From JAKALD01 sp963817785 (lineage in GTDB: Bacteria; Pseudomonadota; Gammaproteobacteria; Burkholderiales; SG8-39), in assembly GCA_963817785.1 (NCBI GenBank), contig CAWFPL010000004.1, positions 168,389 to 232,388 of the forward strand: 64,000 nt of DNA. Reading direction: 5' to 3'. The notes below the pieces were generated by a model. The model saw only the letters and a list, made by a program, of their open reading frames with translations, made no database searches and was not told the DNA's origin. The first letter of the stretch is position 1; every line of letters starts with the position of its first letter. Shown here in pieces: positions 42,298 through 51,580 of the stretch. The translations under genes and the position numbers were made by a program.

Positions 42298-43860
42298 ATG
42301 TCCCGGAAGCAATTGAACGTTCTCCTTGTAATGGCGGACCAGATGACCGCCTTCGCCCTCCGGGCGTATGGGAATCGATGCGTCAAGACTCCTCGCCTCG
42401 ATAGCTTCGCGGAGGAAGCTACAGTCTTTAGGAATGCGTACTGCAATTCCCCGATATGTGCCTCGTCGCGGTTCTCGATGCTTTCGGGTCAGCTTCCGTC
42501 CCGCATCGGAGCCTACGACAATGCGGCGGAGTTTCCTGCCTCTGTGCCTACCTTCCTCCATCACTTACGTGATCTCGGCTACCACACCAGCTTGAGTGGC
42601 AAGATGCACTTCGTGGGCCCAGACCAGTTGCACGGGTATGAGGAGCGGCTCACCACCGATATCTATCCCTCAGACTTCGGTTGGACCCCTGACTGGTTGC
42701 ACGACGGGCCGCCGCTCGCGCCATCGGGCATGAGCATGCGCGGCGTCGTGGAGGCGGGCTTGTGCAAGCGCAGCCTGCAGCTCGACTACGACGAGGAGGT
42801 AGCCGCCCAAGCAGTGCAAAAGATTTATGACCTTGCGCGTGCGCCGGAGCGGCAGCCGTTCTTTTTTACGGCGTCCTTCACCCACCCTCACAACCCATTC
42901 ATCATCACGCGTAAATATTGGGACCTTTACACGGATGAGGAAATTGACATGCCGGTGGTCCCAAACATGCCGTACGACGCGCGCGACGAACATAGCAAAC
43001 GGCTCTATTACCTGTTCCGCCAAGACGAACACCAAGTGACCGAAGAGCACATAAGGACCGCGCGCCACGCATACTTCTCAATGGTGAGTTACGTGGACGA
43101 GAAAGTAGGCCTGCTATTGGACGCTCTGGAAGATACAGGTCTCGCGGAACGCACGGTCGTGCTGTTTGTCGCCGATCATGGCGAGATGCTGGGCGAAAGG
43201 GGACTGTGGTACAAGTACGGCCTTTTCGAAGGGGCCTGCCGAATTCCCTTCATGATCCGCACCCCATGGGGAACGGGATGCACAAGTGATCGCCTTGTGT
43301 CATTGCTTGACGTTTTTCCCACCGTTCTGGACCTCGCGACGGAGGGTAGAGCTCCGACACCCATCGACCCAATTGATGGACGCAGTGTAGCGCCGCTACT
43401 CAGTGCGGACGATGCTGCTTGGCCAGATAGCGTGGCCTGCGAGTTCACCGCAGAAGGCGCCATCGCGCCGTGCCTAATGCTTCGTGAGGGGCCGTACAAG
43501 TACATTTACTCGGAATCGGACAAGGGACAGTTATTCGATCTCGGCCACGACCCTCATGAGCTCAACAACTTGAGCGGAATACCAGAGTACGCACAGACTG
43601 AGCGAGCATTACTCAAGAATATCCTACGTCGTTGGGATGTAAGGAAGCTTAAAGACGAGATCCTCGCAAGCCAGCGGCGCCGGCTTTTCCTTCAGAAGGC
43701 GCTAGCGGCCGGCTCGAGCATCCGGTGGGATTTCCAACCTTACCGCGACGCGTCGACGCTGTACGTTCGCAGCGGTGCGAGCCCAACGGTGGTCAAGGCT
43801 AAAGCGCGTTTCCCGTACGTCGAGCCCAAGGTGCCGGATTTTCCCCGTTCCGGGCGGTAA
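42298..43860 (+). CDS. sulfatase, choline-sulfatase-like
   Basis: 520 residues from ATG 42298 (AAGGA seven bases upstream; an in-frame TTG at 42292 is less likely). Strong resemblance to BetC choline sulfatases: LRDLGYHTSLSGKMHFVGPD, GYEERLTTDIYPSDFGWTPD, DHGEMLGERGLWYK. The residue pre-set for formylglycine is in SPICASSRFSMLSGQLPSR. The usual CxPSR is CASSR here, so Pro is replaced by Ser, which may affect conversion by the formylglycine-generating enzyme. It cleaves a sulfate ester; choline-O-sulfate fits the neighbouring GMC (choline-dehydrogenase-like) gene. No signal peptide, so it acts in the cytoplasm. Confidence 0.85.
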   Translation: MSRKQLNVLLVMADQMTAFALRAYGNRCVKTPRLDSFAEEATVFRNAYCNSPICASSRFSMLSGQLPSRIGAYDNAAEFPASVPTFLHHLRDLGYHTSLSGKMHFVGPDQLHGYEERLTTDIYPSDFGWTPDWLHDGPPLAPSGMSMRGVVEAGLCKRSLQLDYDEEVAAQAVQKIYDLARAPERQPFFFTASFTHPHNPFIITRKYWDLYTDEEIDMPVVPNMPYDARDEHSKRLYYLFRQDEHQVTEEHIRTARHAYFSMVSYVDEKVGLLLDALEDTGLAERTVVLFVADHGEMLGERGLWYKYGLFEGACRIPFMIRTPWGTGCTSDRLVSLLDVFPTVLDLATEGRAPTPIDPIDGRSVAPLLSADDAAWPDSVACEFTAEGAIAPCLMLREGPYKYIYSESDKGQLFDLGHDPHELNNLSGIPEYAQTERALLKNILRRWDVRKLKDEILASQRRRLFLQKALAAGSSIRWDFQPYRDASTLYVRSGASPTVVKAKARFPYVEPKVPDFPRSGR

Positions 43861-43979
43861 TAGGTATACCCGTTCGCGTGCGGAAAAAGTTCTAGCACTG
43901 TTTTGCGAGCTACTGCTAACCCAAGGCGGGGATTCGATGACCTTTCTGAGTTCGAGTCCTGCATAGCGATGTGATATCC

Positions 43980-45449
43980 ATGACTTCAAAGCTGCCAAAC
44001 ATTATTCTGATTGTTACAGACCAGCAGCGCGCCGATACAATCGCAGCGCTGGGTGCTCCCTGGATGCGCACCCCGCATCTCGATCGGCTTGCGCGTGAGG
44101 GTACTGCATTTACCCAATGCTTTGTGACTTCGCCAGTGTGTGTAGCGTCTAGGGCGAGCCTGTTCTCTGGAACCTATCCCCATGCCCGCTGCATCTTCAG
44201 GAATTTCGAGCCTTGGGAGCCGACGTGGGTACGTTGGCTTTCGGACGCCGGCTATCACTGCGTCAACATCGGCAAAATGCACATCAATCCGTACGACGCA
44301 AAAGGCGGTTTCCATCAGCGCTTTGTAGTAGAGAACAAGGATCGGCCGTTGTTCCTTGATGAGCACGACAGAGCATTTCACGATGAGTGGGATAAGGCGC
44401 TACGCGCGCATAGGCTGGAAAAGCCCTCGCGTTACACGCGATCACGTAAGAGCTTGGAAGCGTATAAGGCAGCACTGGGTGCATTCGTCTGGGAGCTGGA
44501 TGAAACGATGCATTCCGACGTCTTCGTAGGCGACACCGCAGTGTGGTGGCTAGAAGAGCGCAAAGCCCAAAATCCGTTGTTTCTGCAAATCGGGTTCCCG
44601 GGGCCACACCCACCTTATGACCCGGTGAAGCGCTACTTGGACGTCTACAAGGGCGTGGATATCCCAGTGCCGGACGTGACCGAGACTGAACTCCGCGGGC
44701 AGCCACTCGCGCAGCGGATCCTGCGCGAGAACATGATGCGGAACAACTATGACTGCATCGCTTGGAAAGAGCGCCCGTCGCGCGACGAACTGCTACGATT
44801 GAGACGGCATTACGCTGCTAACGTGACGATGATCGATGAGCAAATCGGGCATCTCCTAGACGTATTGGAACGGCGCGGCTATTTGGAGAACGCAGTCGTG
44901 GTCTTCACTTCTGACCACGCGGACGCGCTTGGGGACCATGGCCATATCCAGAAATGGACCATGTACGATTCTGTCGAGCGCGTGCCGCTCATCATCTGGT
45001 CGCGCGGCCGAGTCGTCGCAGGCCGGGTCTCCGACGAGCTAGTGCAACTTTTTGACGTGGCCCCAACCATTCTGGCTGCAGCGGGGATTGAAGCACCCAA
45101 CGAGTGGGAAGCTCGGTCACTCTGGCCCCTTTTGTCCGAGCGAGAGGGAGCGGTCGGCCGTGACGTAGTTTATGCGGAGCTCGCCCGGGACCATATCCAA
45201 ACAGGAGCGGAATATATTGTGATGCGACGCGACCGGGAATGGAAGCTCGTGTACTACATGGGTGAATCGGACGGCGAACTCTACCATCTTAGGGACGATC
45301 CGCAGGAAGTGCGGAACCTATGGACTTCGTCCGAGCACGCAGAGAAGCGAGACGAGCTTGTTCGCGAGCTACTGGAGTGGTCTCTGCAGGGTACGTTCCG
45401 TTCGCGGCTGCAGGCAGGTCGCAAACCTCAACCGCCGATGATGCTCTAA
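43980..45449 (+). CDS. second sulfatase of the alkaline-phosphatase superfamily
   Basis: 489 residues from ATG 43980 (GTG 43971 is an alternative; neither has a good RBS). NIILIVTDQQRADTIAALGA with Asp metal ligands, SPVCVASRASLFSGTYPHAR with the expected formylglycine Cys (CVASR, again without the consensus Pro), and VVFTSDHADALGDHG. Cytoplasmic. Its sequence differs enough from the first sulfatase to suggest another ester; aryl or alkyl sulfate and phosphonate monoester are options. It follows the first sulfatase by 119 bases on the same strand. Confidence 0.85.
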   Translation: MTSKLPNIILIVTDQQRADTIAALGAPWMRTPHLDRLAREGTAFTQCFVTSPVCVASRASLFSGTYPHARCIFRNFEPWEPTWVRWLSDAGYHCVNIGKMHINPYDAKGGFHQRFVVENKDRPLFLDEHDRAFHDEWDKALRAHRLEKPSRYTRSRKSLEAYKAALGAFVWELDETMHSDVFVGDTAVWWLEERKAQNPLFLQIGFPGPHPPYDPVKRYLDVYKGVDIPVPDVTETELRGQPLAQRILRENMMRNNYDCIAWKERPSRDELLRLRRHYAANVTMIDEQIGHLLDVLERRGYLENAVVVFTSDHADALGDHGHIQKWTMYDSVERVPLIIWSRGRVVAGRVSDELVQLFDVAPTILAAAGIEAPNEWEARSLWPLLSEREGAVGRDVVYAELARDHIQTGAEYIVMRRDREWKLVYYMGESDGELYHLRDDPQEVRNLWTSSEHAEKRDELVRELLEWSLQGTFRSRLQAGRKPQPPMML

Positions 45450-45568
45450 GGAGATGGTTAGCCCCTACATGGAAATCAGATAAGGAGGCGGCCGTTCCAA
45501 TCGCCGAGAGGTACTCCAACGTCGAGTAACAGCGCCCGATTTGCGATCTGGCCCGGTAGCCGGAGATC

Positions 45569-45706
45569 ATGGCGCGCCATGGCGGCAAGCCCTCCAACGT
45601 GGACGTCTGGTTCGGCAAGATCGTCGAGTTCATGAAGGCCAATGGGTCGCTGCAGGTTCGAGCTTGCAGAGACCGGTCCAAGGGGACTGGAAATCTCCAC
45701 GATTGA
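45569..45706 (+). pseudogene. possible tail of a substrate-binding protein gene
   Basis: The frame reads MARHGGKPSNVDVWFGKIVE then FMKANGSLQ before losing sense. The KIVEFMKANGSL phrase is like the C-terminal region of NMT1-type receptors. No start signal or remaining gene is present in the 435-base gap before the LysR gene. Probably decayed; weak call. Confidence 0.3.
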
Positions 45707-45884
45707 CCGTTTCTAAAACAGGGATGGGGTCGAAGAAGAAGTTTGGCCCGGAGACTTTGGCCTGACGCTAGGAACCTGCGGCGCTGGCCCGGATCATGTT
45801 GTCGTCCACGCCCTCATTTACATGTAAGGCACTTCGCGACATCAGGCGGGTTCATGCATTTCGGTATCTGAAGCTCGGTCAGCA

Positions 45885-46811
45885 CTATGGCAGTCGCGCC
45901 TTCCAATGACCATCGCGCACCAGCCCTGAAATCAAACCGGGCATAAGACGGGCGATGGCTCGTGCCCCGAGTGTGACTGGACCCCTTCTAGCCGACGCGA
46001 GTACCAGGTATCGTTTGATAGAAGGGTAAGCAATCCGCGCTATTTGGATGCGATCAGCGGACACTTCACCTGCAATTGCATCGAAGGGGGCCAGCGTATA
46101 GCCTCCACCGGCTGCAACAACTTCCTTACGAGTGGTGAGTGCGTCCGCTTCAAATGGGACCATAAGCTTCAATTTATGCTCCGCCCAAACTTCCTCGATA
46201 CGCTGCCTCAGCGCATGGGGAGAGCTGGGGAGAATTAGAGGAATACCATCCAGTTGCTTTAGACGGACGGCCCCATGTGCGGACAGCTTGTCACCCTGTT
46301 TAGCGACAAGAACAAGTTCCATCGCACACAGCGGGAGGGCTTCTTTTCTAGCGTTTGGCGCTTCGGTAAAGAACAGCCCGATGTCTATACGACCCAATGT
46401 CAGTAACTCGTCGATTACGCCACTAAGACCCTCCGTTAGCCTCATAAATACCTTCGGGTATTGCTCCTGAGCCACTCGGTACAGGGGACCCGCCAAAATC
46501 GCCGCTACAGTTCCGGGCAAGCCGACGGTGACTGTACCCGAGGGGGCGCCACCTAGCGCCTTGGCTTCATCCGAGAGCTTTGTCGCGTCGATCAGAACTT
46601 CCTTTACGCGCGGGTATAACTGGCGTCCAAGCTCGGTCAGCCGGATTCCCCGTCCGGTTCGGTAGAACACGCGATATCCGAGCGTTCGCTCCAACTCTTG
46701 GATTTGTCGGCTGACAATGGACGGAGAAATATCCAAGCCGATAGCGGCCTTCGTAAGACTTCCAGCCTCAGCAACGCGGGCAAAGTAATAAAAGGGTCGG
46801 AGTTCGAACAT
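45885..46811 (-). CDS. LysR-family regulator
   Basis: 308 residues from MFELRPFYYFARVAEAGSLT (the frame is open for 43 codons further but without family likeness). N-terminal HTH with AAIGLDISPSIVSRQIQELE, then an effector-binding domain (GTVTVGLPGTVAAILAGPLY). It is divergent from the fumarase-type genes at 46995, the usual arrangement for LysR control of a neighbouring operon; it most likely activates that operon in response to a pathway acid. Confidence 0.88.
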   Translation of the reverse strand: MFELRPFYYFARVAEAGSLTKAAIGLDISPSIVSRQIQELERTLGYRVFYRTGRGIRLTELGRQLYPRVKEVLIDATKLSDEAKALGGAPSGTVTVGLPGTVAAILAGPLYRVAQEQYPKVFMRLTEGLSGVIDELLTLGRIDIGLFFTEAPNARKEALPLCAMELVLVAKQGDKLSAHGAVRLKQLDGIPLILPSSPHALRQRIEEVWAEHKLKLMVPFEADALTTRKEVVAAGGGYTLAPFDAIAGEVSADRIQIARIAYPSIKRYLVLASARRGPVTLGARAIARLMPGLISGLVRDGHWKARLP

Positions 46812-46994
46812 GGGCTGTTGTGTTTTATGCAAAGCTGCTTTCAAGATATGCGGCTTGTGCAACTCTACATCAACGAGCACCCTCAAACCATTGGCAATGT
46901 GATCGCACGTTGGTAATCGAGGGCGAAGCGCGGAGGTCATCTCCGGAGATGGTCGCCGCGATCACGCACACGACGAACTGCTCGGGAGGTGAAT

Positions 46995-47960
46995 GTGGAA
47001 GCAAATGTCGCACAGCGCAAGGCGTCGATTATTGGGGAATCGCAGCTAGAGGAGGCCGCTTATGAAGCACATAGATTGGCGGCGACCATGCTTCCCAATG
47101 ACGTGCGCGATGCTTTCCAGCGCAACCACGCCAAGGAGAGGACCGATCTTCCGAAACAGGTACTTGGTTTCATCATCAAGAATTTTCAGATCGCTGAGGC
47201 TGAGCAAAGGCCACTATGTGCGGACGTAGGTGTATCGAGGTTCTACGTCGTTGCCGGCAATAACGCGCAACTCGAAGGCGGTTTTGTCGCCCTAGAGCGA
47301 GCAATTCGAAGAGCGACTACGCGTATTACAAGAGACCTCGCCTTGCGTTCAAACAGGGTGCACCCAATTAATCGAAGTAACCCCGGCAGCAATCTCGGCG
47401 TGTTCTCCCCGAACGTGGAGTACCGTTTTGAGCCAGACGCCGACTGGATTGAACTCATCGCAGTACATAAAGGGGGGGCCTTCGGCAGTGACTTTCGGAT
47501 GCTTGTCGACGGTGACGGCGTTGATGGCGTCAAGAAAGCGCTCGTGGACGCAATTGCTGAATTCGGCCGCCGCGGACTTACGTGCCCTCCTGTGATTATC
47601 GGTATCGGCATCGGTGGGACTAAGGACCAGGCGTTCAGTCTCGCCAAGCAGGCGGCCGTTCTAAGGCCAGTGGGCGATCGGCATCCGGAGGCGGGAATTG
47701 CGCAGCTCGAGGATGAGTTGCTTGATCTCTCCAATTCCTTTGGCCTTAGCGCAATGGGGTACTACGGAAGTGGCGACTACGCGATCGACGCGCATGTAGA
47801 AATTGCGTACACCCACAGTGCGCTTACGCCCATTGGGATTCATCAGCTATGCCAAGCCGCTAGAAGAGGGGTGGTGCGAGTCTACGCGGATGGTCGAACA
47901 GAAAGACGTGACACGCCCTCATGGTTCACGTCGTACTACAGAAGAGCAGGGGTCGAATAG
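46995..47960 (+). CDS. class I fumarase / L-tartrate dehydratase alpha-type subunit
   Basis: About 321 residues. GTG 46995 is preferred (GGGAGG with five-base spacing; GTG 46989 overlaps the RBS). The pattern of the iron-sulfur hydro-lyase N-terminal subunit is clear: PLCADVGVSRFYVVAGNNAQ with a Cys ligand, HPINRSNPGSNLGVFSPNVE, CPPVIIGIGIGGTKDQAFSL, and SAMGYYGSGDYAIDAHVEIA. With the next gene it makes a two-subunit [4Fe-4S] hydratase acting on a dicarboxylate such as tartrate, fumarate or a pathway-specific hydroxy acid. Confidence 0.85.
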   Translation: MEANVAQRKASIIGESQLEEAAYEAHRLAATMLPNDVRDAFQRNHAKERTDLPKQVLGFIIKNFQIAEAEQRPLCADVGVSRFYVVAGNNAQLEGGFVALERAIRRATTRITRDLALRSNRVHPINRSNPGSNLGVFSPNVEYRFEPDADWIELIAVHKGGAFGSDFRMLVDGDGVDGVKKALVDAIAEFGRRGLTCPPVIIGIGIGGTKDQAFSLAKQAAVLRPVGDRHPEAGIAQLEDELLDLSNSFGLSAMGYYGSGDYAIDAHVEIAYTHSALTPIGIHQLCQAARRGVVRVYADGRTERRDTPSWFTSYYRRAGVE

Positions 47961-47972
47961 GGAGGCTCAGTT

Positions 47973-48659
47973 ATGGAAATCCATCGTTTGCGTATTCCTC
48001 TTACTGAGCGCGACGTTTGCGCGCTGAAGATAGGGGATATGGTCTACCTGGACGGTCAGATTCACACTGGTCGGGCGCTTGTCTATCAGCATGTGCTGGA
48101 ACGCGGCCATAAGCCTCCAATTGACCTCGCGACCACTTCTAACGTGCATATGCATGGCGCCCCTGCGGGTATCGAAGACAGCCCTGGGAACTTCCGCATC
48201 TCCTCGATCCAGGCGACGGCGAGCTTTCGGTATTGGAAGTGGGTTCCGGACTACGTGGAGCGATTCGGGATTCGCGCAGTCATCGGGAAGGCCGGGATGG
48301 ACGGGGCGATCTACAGGGATGTTTTTACCAAGACCAAGACGGTGTTCTTGACCACAGTAGGATACGGGGTCGCTGCTCTGTACGGTCATGCGGTAAAGGG
48401 CGTTCGAGCGGTGTACTGGAAGGAAGAGCTCGGCCTACCCGAGGCCATGTGGGTGATCGATGTAGAGAACTTCGGTCCATTCATCGTCGATGGAGACACT
48501 ACGGGCGCCAGCCTGGCCGATCGGAGCATAGCGGCAGTAAACCCGAACTTCGAGCGGGCGTACGCAAGCTTGCCTCAACACATACTGAAGCGAATGGGCG
48601 AAATATCTCAAGCGCTGGAACATGAGGTCATAGTGAGAAACCCAGGTTGCCCCGATTAA
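47973..48659 (+). CDS. class I fumarase / L-tartrate dehydratase beta-type subunit
   Basis: 228 residues, 12 bases after the alpha-type gene. LTERDVCALKIGDMVYLDGQ, THMHGAP-type HMHGAPAGIE, VIGKAGMDGAIYRDVFTKTK and YGVAALYGHAVKGVRAVYWK match the C-terminal domain of class I hydratases. Split alpha/beta genes are typical for TtdAB and archaeal or clostridial fumarases. Substrate not determinable from sequence; a carboxymuconolactone or maleate-type product of the pathway is conceivable. Confidence 0.85.
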   Translation: MEIHRLRIPLTERDVCALKIGDMVYLDGQIHTGRALVYQHVLERGHKPPIDLATTSNVHMHGAPAGIEDSPGNFRISSIQATASFRYWKWVPDYVERFGIRAVIGKAGMDGAIYRDVFTKTKTVFLTTVGYGVAALYGHAVKGVRAVYWKEELGLPEAMWVIDVENFGPFIVDGDTTGASLADRSIAAVNPNFERAYASLPQHILKRMGEISQALEHEVIVRNPGCPD

Positions 48660-48790
48660 GTGAGTCATACCGAGCACGTTAACCACAATGTCAGTGAACA
48701 GCGGTGCAGCCTCAGATTAACCGCGACGGCAACATGAACAGACGCGATGTAACGCGCATTCGCTACTGAAGGAATCAGGAGGAGGAAACC

Positions 48791-49801
48791 ATGAGAAAGT
48801 CCCTCAGAGTACTTGCAGCTCTAACTGCAGCGGTAGTTGCGTGCCACGCGGCGACAACATTGGCTGATGCAGCGGAAGTGTCAATTGCGAAGCAGTATGG
48901 AGACAGCTACCTGCCTCTCATGGTGATGGAGCATGATCATCTGATCGAGGCGCAGGCTGAGAAGGCAGGGCTAGGAGCGGTAAAGGTCAATTGGAGATCA
49001 GTAAGTGGTGGGGCGGCGGCAAATGACGCACTTCTGTCGGGAAGCATCGACTTCGTGTCCGGCGGGGTCGGGCCAATGCTGAAGCTCTGGAGTGCATCGC
49101 ATGGCGCCGTGAAGGGCGTCGCCGCATTGAACGCCTTGCCTCTGCTGCTCAATGTAAACAGGCCAGAGGTCAAGAGCATCAGGGATCTGACTGAGCACGA
49201 CAAGATCGCCGTGCCTGCAGTGGGGGTGTCGATGCAGGCGGTTATTTTGAGAATGGCTGCAGCGCAAGCGTTCGGAGAAGATAATTTCCGCAAGCTTGAC
49301 AATCTTACTGTGACCATGAAGCAGGCCGACGCTGCCGTTGCGCTCATCTCCGGAAAGACGGAGCTGACCGGGCACTTCGGTAATTCGCCATTCGAATTTC
49401 AGGAATTGGAACACTCCAACGTTCATACGATCCTAAATTCGTTCGAGGTGCTAGACGGCCCTGCGACATTCGGCGCGATCTGGACAACTGAAAAGTTCCA
49501 CAACGCAAACCCTAAGCTCTACGGCGCAGTCCTTTCTGCCCTTAGAGAGGCTGTCAACATCATTAACGCAAATAGAAAGACTGCTGCAGACCTGTACGTG
49601 AAGCTGGCTCATTCAAAGCTTGCGCCAGATTTTGTCGAGAAAATCCTTACCGACCCCAAAATCGGCTATCAATACAATCTGACTCCGTTGAACACAATGA
49701 AATACGCTGCCTTCATGCATAAGATTGGACAAATAAAGATGAGGCCAATGTCGTGGAAGGATTACTTCTTTCCGGAAATCTACGATTTGCCCGGGAGCTA
49801 A
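48791..49801 (+). CDS. periplasmic ABC substrate-binding protein (NMT1-like)
   Basis: 336 residues; ATG after GGAGGAAACC. A Sec signal (LRVLAALTAAVVACHAATTL, cut after ~ADA). The mature part aligns along its length with the receptor at 41178 (SIAKQYGDSYLPLMVMEHDH, LLSGSIDFVSGGVGP) and ends in the same FFPEIYDLPGS. The ABC ATPase begins 40 bases after its stop, so this is the receptor of that transporter. Base composition is lower in GC than the ATPase and permease that follow. Confidence 0.85.
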   Translation: MRKSLRVLAALTAAVVACHAATTLADAAEVSIAKQYGDSYLPLMVMEHDHLIEAQAEKAGLGAVKVNWRSVSGGAAANDALLSGSIDFVSGGVGPMLKLWSASHGAVKGVAALNALPLLLNVNRPEVKSIRDLTEHDKIAVPAVGVSMQAVILRMAAAQAFGEDNFRKLDNLTVTMKQADAAVALISGKTELTGHFGNSPFEFQELEHSNVHTILNSFEVLDGPATFGAIWTTEKFHNANPKLYGAVLSALREAVNIINANRKTAADLYVKLAHSKLAPDFVEKILTDPKIGYQYNLTPLNTMKYAAFMHKIGQIKMRPMSWKDYFFPEIYDLPGS

Positions 49802-49840
49802 CGCGGACATTGCCGACCCCTTCCAAAGCAACTTTTGGCC

Positions 49841-50635
49841 ATGTCGTCTTTGATGGAAGGCGGCGCACCGCTGCTGGACGTGCGCGGTGTGACGCTGCAG
49901 TACAAGACCAAGGACCACCTGGTGACGGCGACCTTCCGGGTGAACTTCCGGGTCGAGCGCTCGGACCGCTTCGTGCTGCTGGGGCCCTCGGGCTGCGGCA
50001 AGTCGACGCTGCTCAAGGCGGTGGGGGGCTACCTGCAGCCGGTGGAGGGATCGATCGCGCTCAAGGGCAAGACGATCACGCGTCCGGGGCCCGATCGGGT
50101 GATGGTGTTCCAGGAATTCGACCAGCTGCTGCCGTGGAAGACGGTGCGGCAGAACGTGACCTTCGCGCTGGAGTCCTCGGGCAAGCTGAAAGGGCGCGAG
50201 GCCCAGGACAAGGCGATGCACTGCATCGAGAAGGTGAACCTGGCGAAGTTCGCCGACAGCTTCCCGCATACGCTCTCGGGGGGCATGAAGCAGCGGGTGG
50301 CGATCGCGCGCGGCATGGCGATGGAGCCTGACATCCTGCTGATGGACGAGCCGTTCGCGGCGCTCGATGCGCTCACGCGCAGGAAGATGCAGGAGGAGCT
50401 GCTGCAGCTGTGGCAGGACACGCGCTTCACGGTGCTGTTCGTGACGCACTCGATACCGGAGGCGGTGCTGGTGGGCAACCGGATCCTGCTGCTGTCGCCG
50501 CACCCCGGTCAGGTCAAGGCGGAGTTGAACAGCGACGGCAACGACCCGGCCGACGCCGCGGGCAGGAGGCTGTCGGAGCGCATTCACCAGATGCTGTTCG
50601 CCGACCAGGTCGAGGAGGAGACGGCTCATGTCTGA
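49841..50635 (+). CDS. ABC transporter ATPase, TauB/SsuB type
   Basis: 264 residues from ATG 49841 (TTG 49835 is an alternative; RBS weak). Walker A GPSGCGKST, Q-loop QEFDQLLPW, signature LSGGMKQR, Walker B ILLMDEPFAALD and the switch His in VTHS are all intact. It energises import of a sulfonate-, nitrate- or taurine-like solute with the adjoining permease. Third codon positions are much more GC-rich than in the surrounding receptor and enzyme genes, pointing to a different source. A decayed partial copy lies at 40940. Confidence 0.9.
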   Translation: MSSLMEGGAPLLDVRGVTLQYKTKDHLVTATFRVNFRVERSDRFVLLGPSGCGKSTLLKAVGGYLQPVEGSIALKGKTITRPGPDRVMVFQEFDQLLPWKTVRQNVTFALESSGKLKGREAQDKAMHCIEKVNLAKFADSFPHTLSGGMKQRVAIARGMAMEPDILLMDEPFAALDALTRRKMQEELLQLWQDTRFTVLFVTHSIPEAVLVGNRILLLSPHPGQVKAELNSDGNDPADAAGRRLSERIHQMLFADQVEEETAHV

Positions 50636-51494
50636 GTCCAACGCCGCGCGCCCGGAGTTCGTGCGCGAGTCCCTCGAGACCGCCTTCGGCGTGGTCCAGA
50701 AGCCGCTCACCGCGTGGGAGAGGATCCTGAACCAGGGCTGGATACGCAAGAGCCTGATGCTGGTGGCGCTGGCGCTCGCCTGGCAGCTGTACGCGGCGCA
50801 CCTGAACAACCCGCTGCTGTTTCCGGAGTTCAGCGCCACGGTCACGGCGCTGTGGCAGGCGATCGCCAGCGGGGGGCTGCTGGGCAAGGCGTGGTACTCG
50901 ATCCGGGTGCTGCTCATGGGCTACGCGGCCGGGGTGGCGCTGGCGCTGGTGCTCACGGTGCTGGCGATCAACAGCCGGGTGGGCACCGACCTGCTGGAGA
51001 CGCTGACTTCGCTGTTCAACCCGCTGCCGGCGATCGCGCTGCTGCCGCTGGCGCTGATCTGGTTCGGGCTGGGCAACGGCAGCATCGTGTTCGTGCTGAT
51101 CCACTCGGTGCTCTGGGCGGTGGCGCTGAACACGCACTCGGGGTTCCTGTCGGTGTCCAACACCCTGCGCATGGTGGGACGCAACTACGGGCTGCGCGGG
51201 CCGGTGTACGTGGCCAAGATCCTGATCCCGGCGGCCTTCCCGAGCATCCTGTCGGGGCTCAAGATCGGCTGGGCGTTCGCCTGGCGCACGCTGATCGCGG
51301 CGGAGCTGGTGTTCGGGGTGAGCTCGGGCTCGGGGGGGCTGGGCTGGTTCATCTACGAGCGCAAGAACGAGCTCGACATTCCGGCCGTCTTCGCCGGGCT
51401 GTTCACGGTGATCCTGATCGGGCTGGCGGTCGAGAATCTGATCTTCCGCAACATCGAGGCCCGCACCGTGCGCAAGTGGGGTATGCAGACTTAG
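50628..51494 (+). CDS. ABC transporter permease, TauC/SsuC type
   Basis: 288 residues; the ATG overlaps the ATPase stop (ATGTCTGA). About six hydrophobic helices and the EAA loop region (GRNYGLRGPVYVAKILIPAA) that contacts the ATPase. It forms the channel with the preceding ATPase. It shares the high GC and CTG-rich codon use of the ATPase gene, so the two moved together. Confidence 0.9.
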   Translation: MSESNAARPEFVRESLETAFGVVQKPLTAWERILNQGWIRKSLMLVALALAWQLYAAHLNNPLLFPEFSATVTALWQAIASGGLLGKAWYSIRVLLMGYAAGVALALVLTVLAINSRVGTDLLETLTSLFNPLPAIALLPLALIWFGLGNGSIVFVLIHSVLWAVALNTHSGFLSVSNTLRMVGRNYGLRGPVYVAKILIPAAFPSILSGLKIGWAFAWRTLIAAELVFGVSSGSGGLGWFIYERKNELDIPAVFAGLFTVILIGLAVENLIFRNIEARTVRKWGMQT

Positions 51495-51580
51495 CGTTGT
51501 CGACGCGATCCCCGATTTTAATAGCGTTATGCTTTAGGCTCCGATTTCCACTGCCTCTGCCGTGGCACAGGCGATTATTA

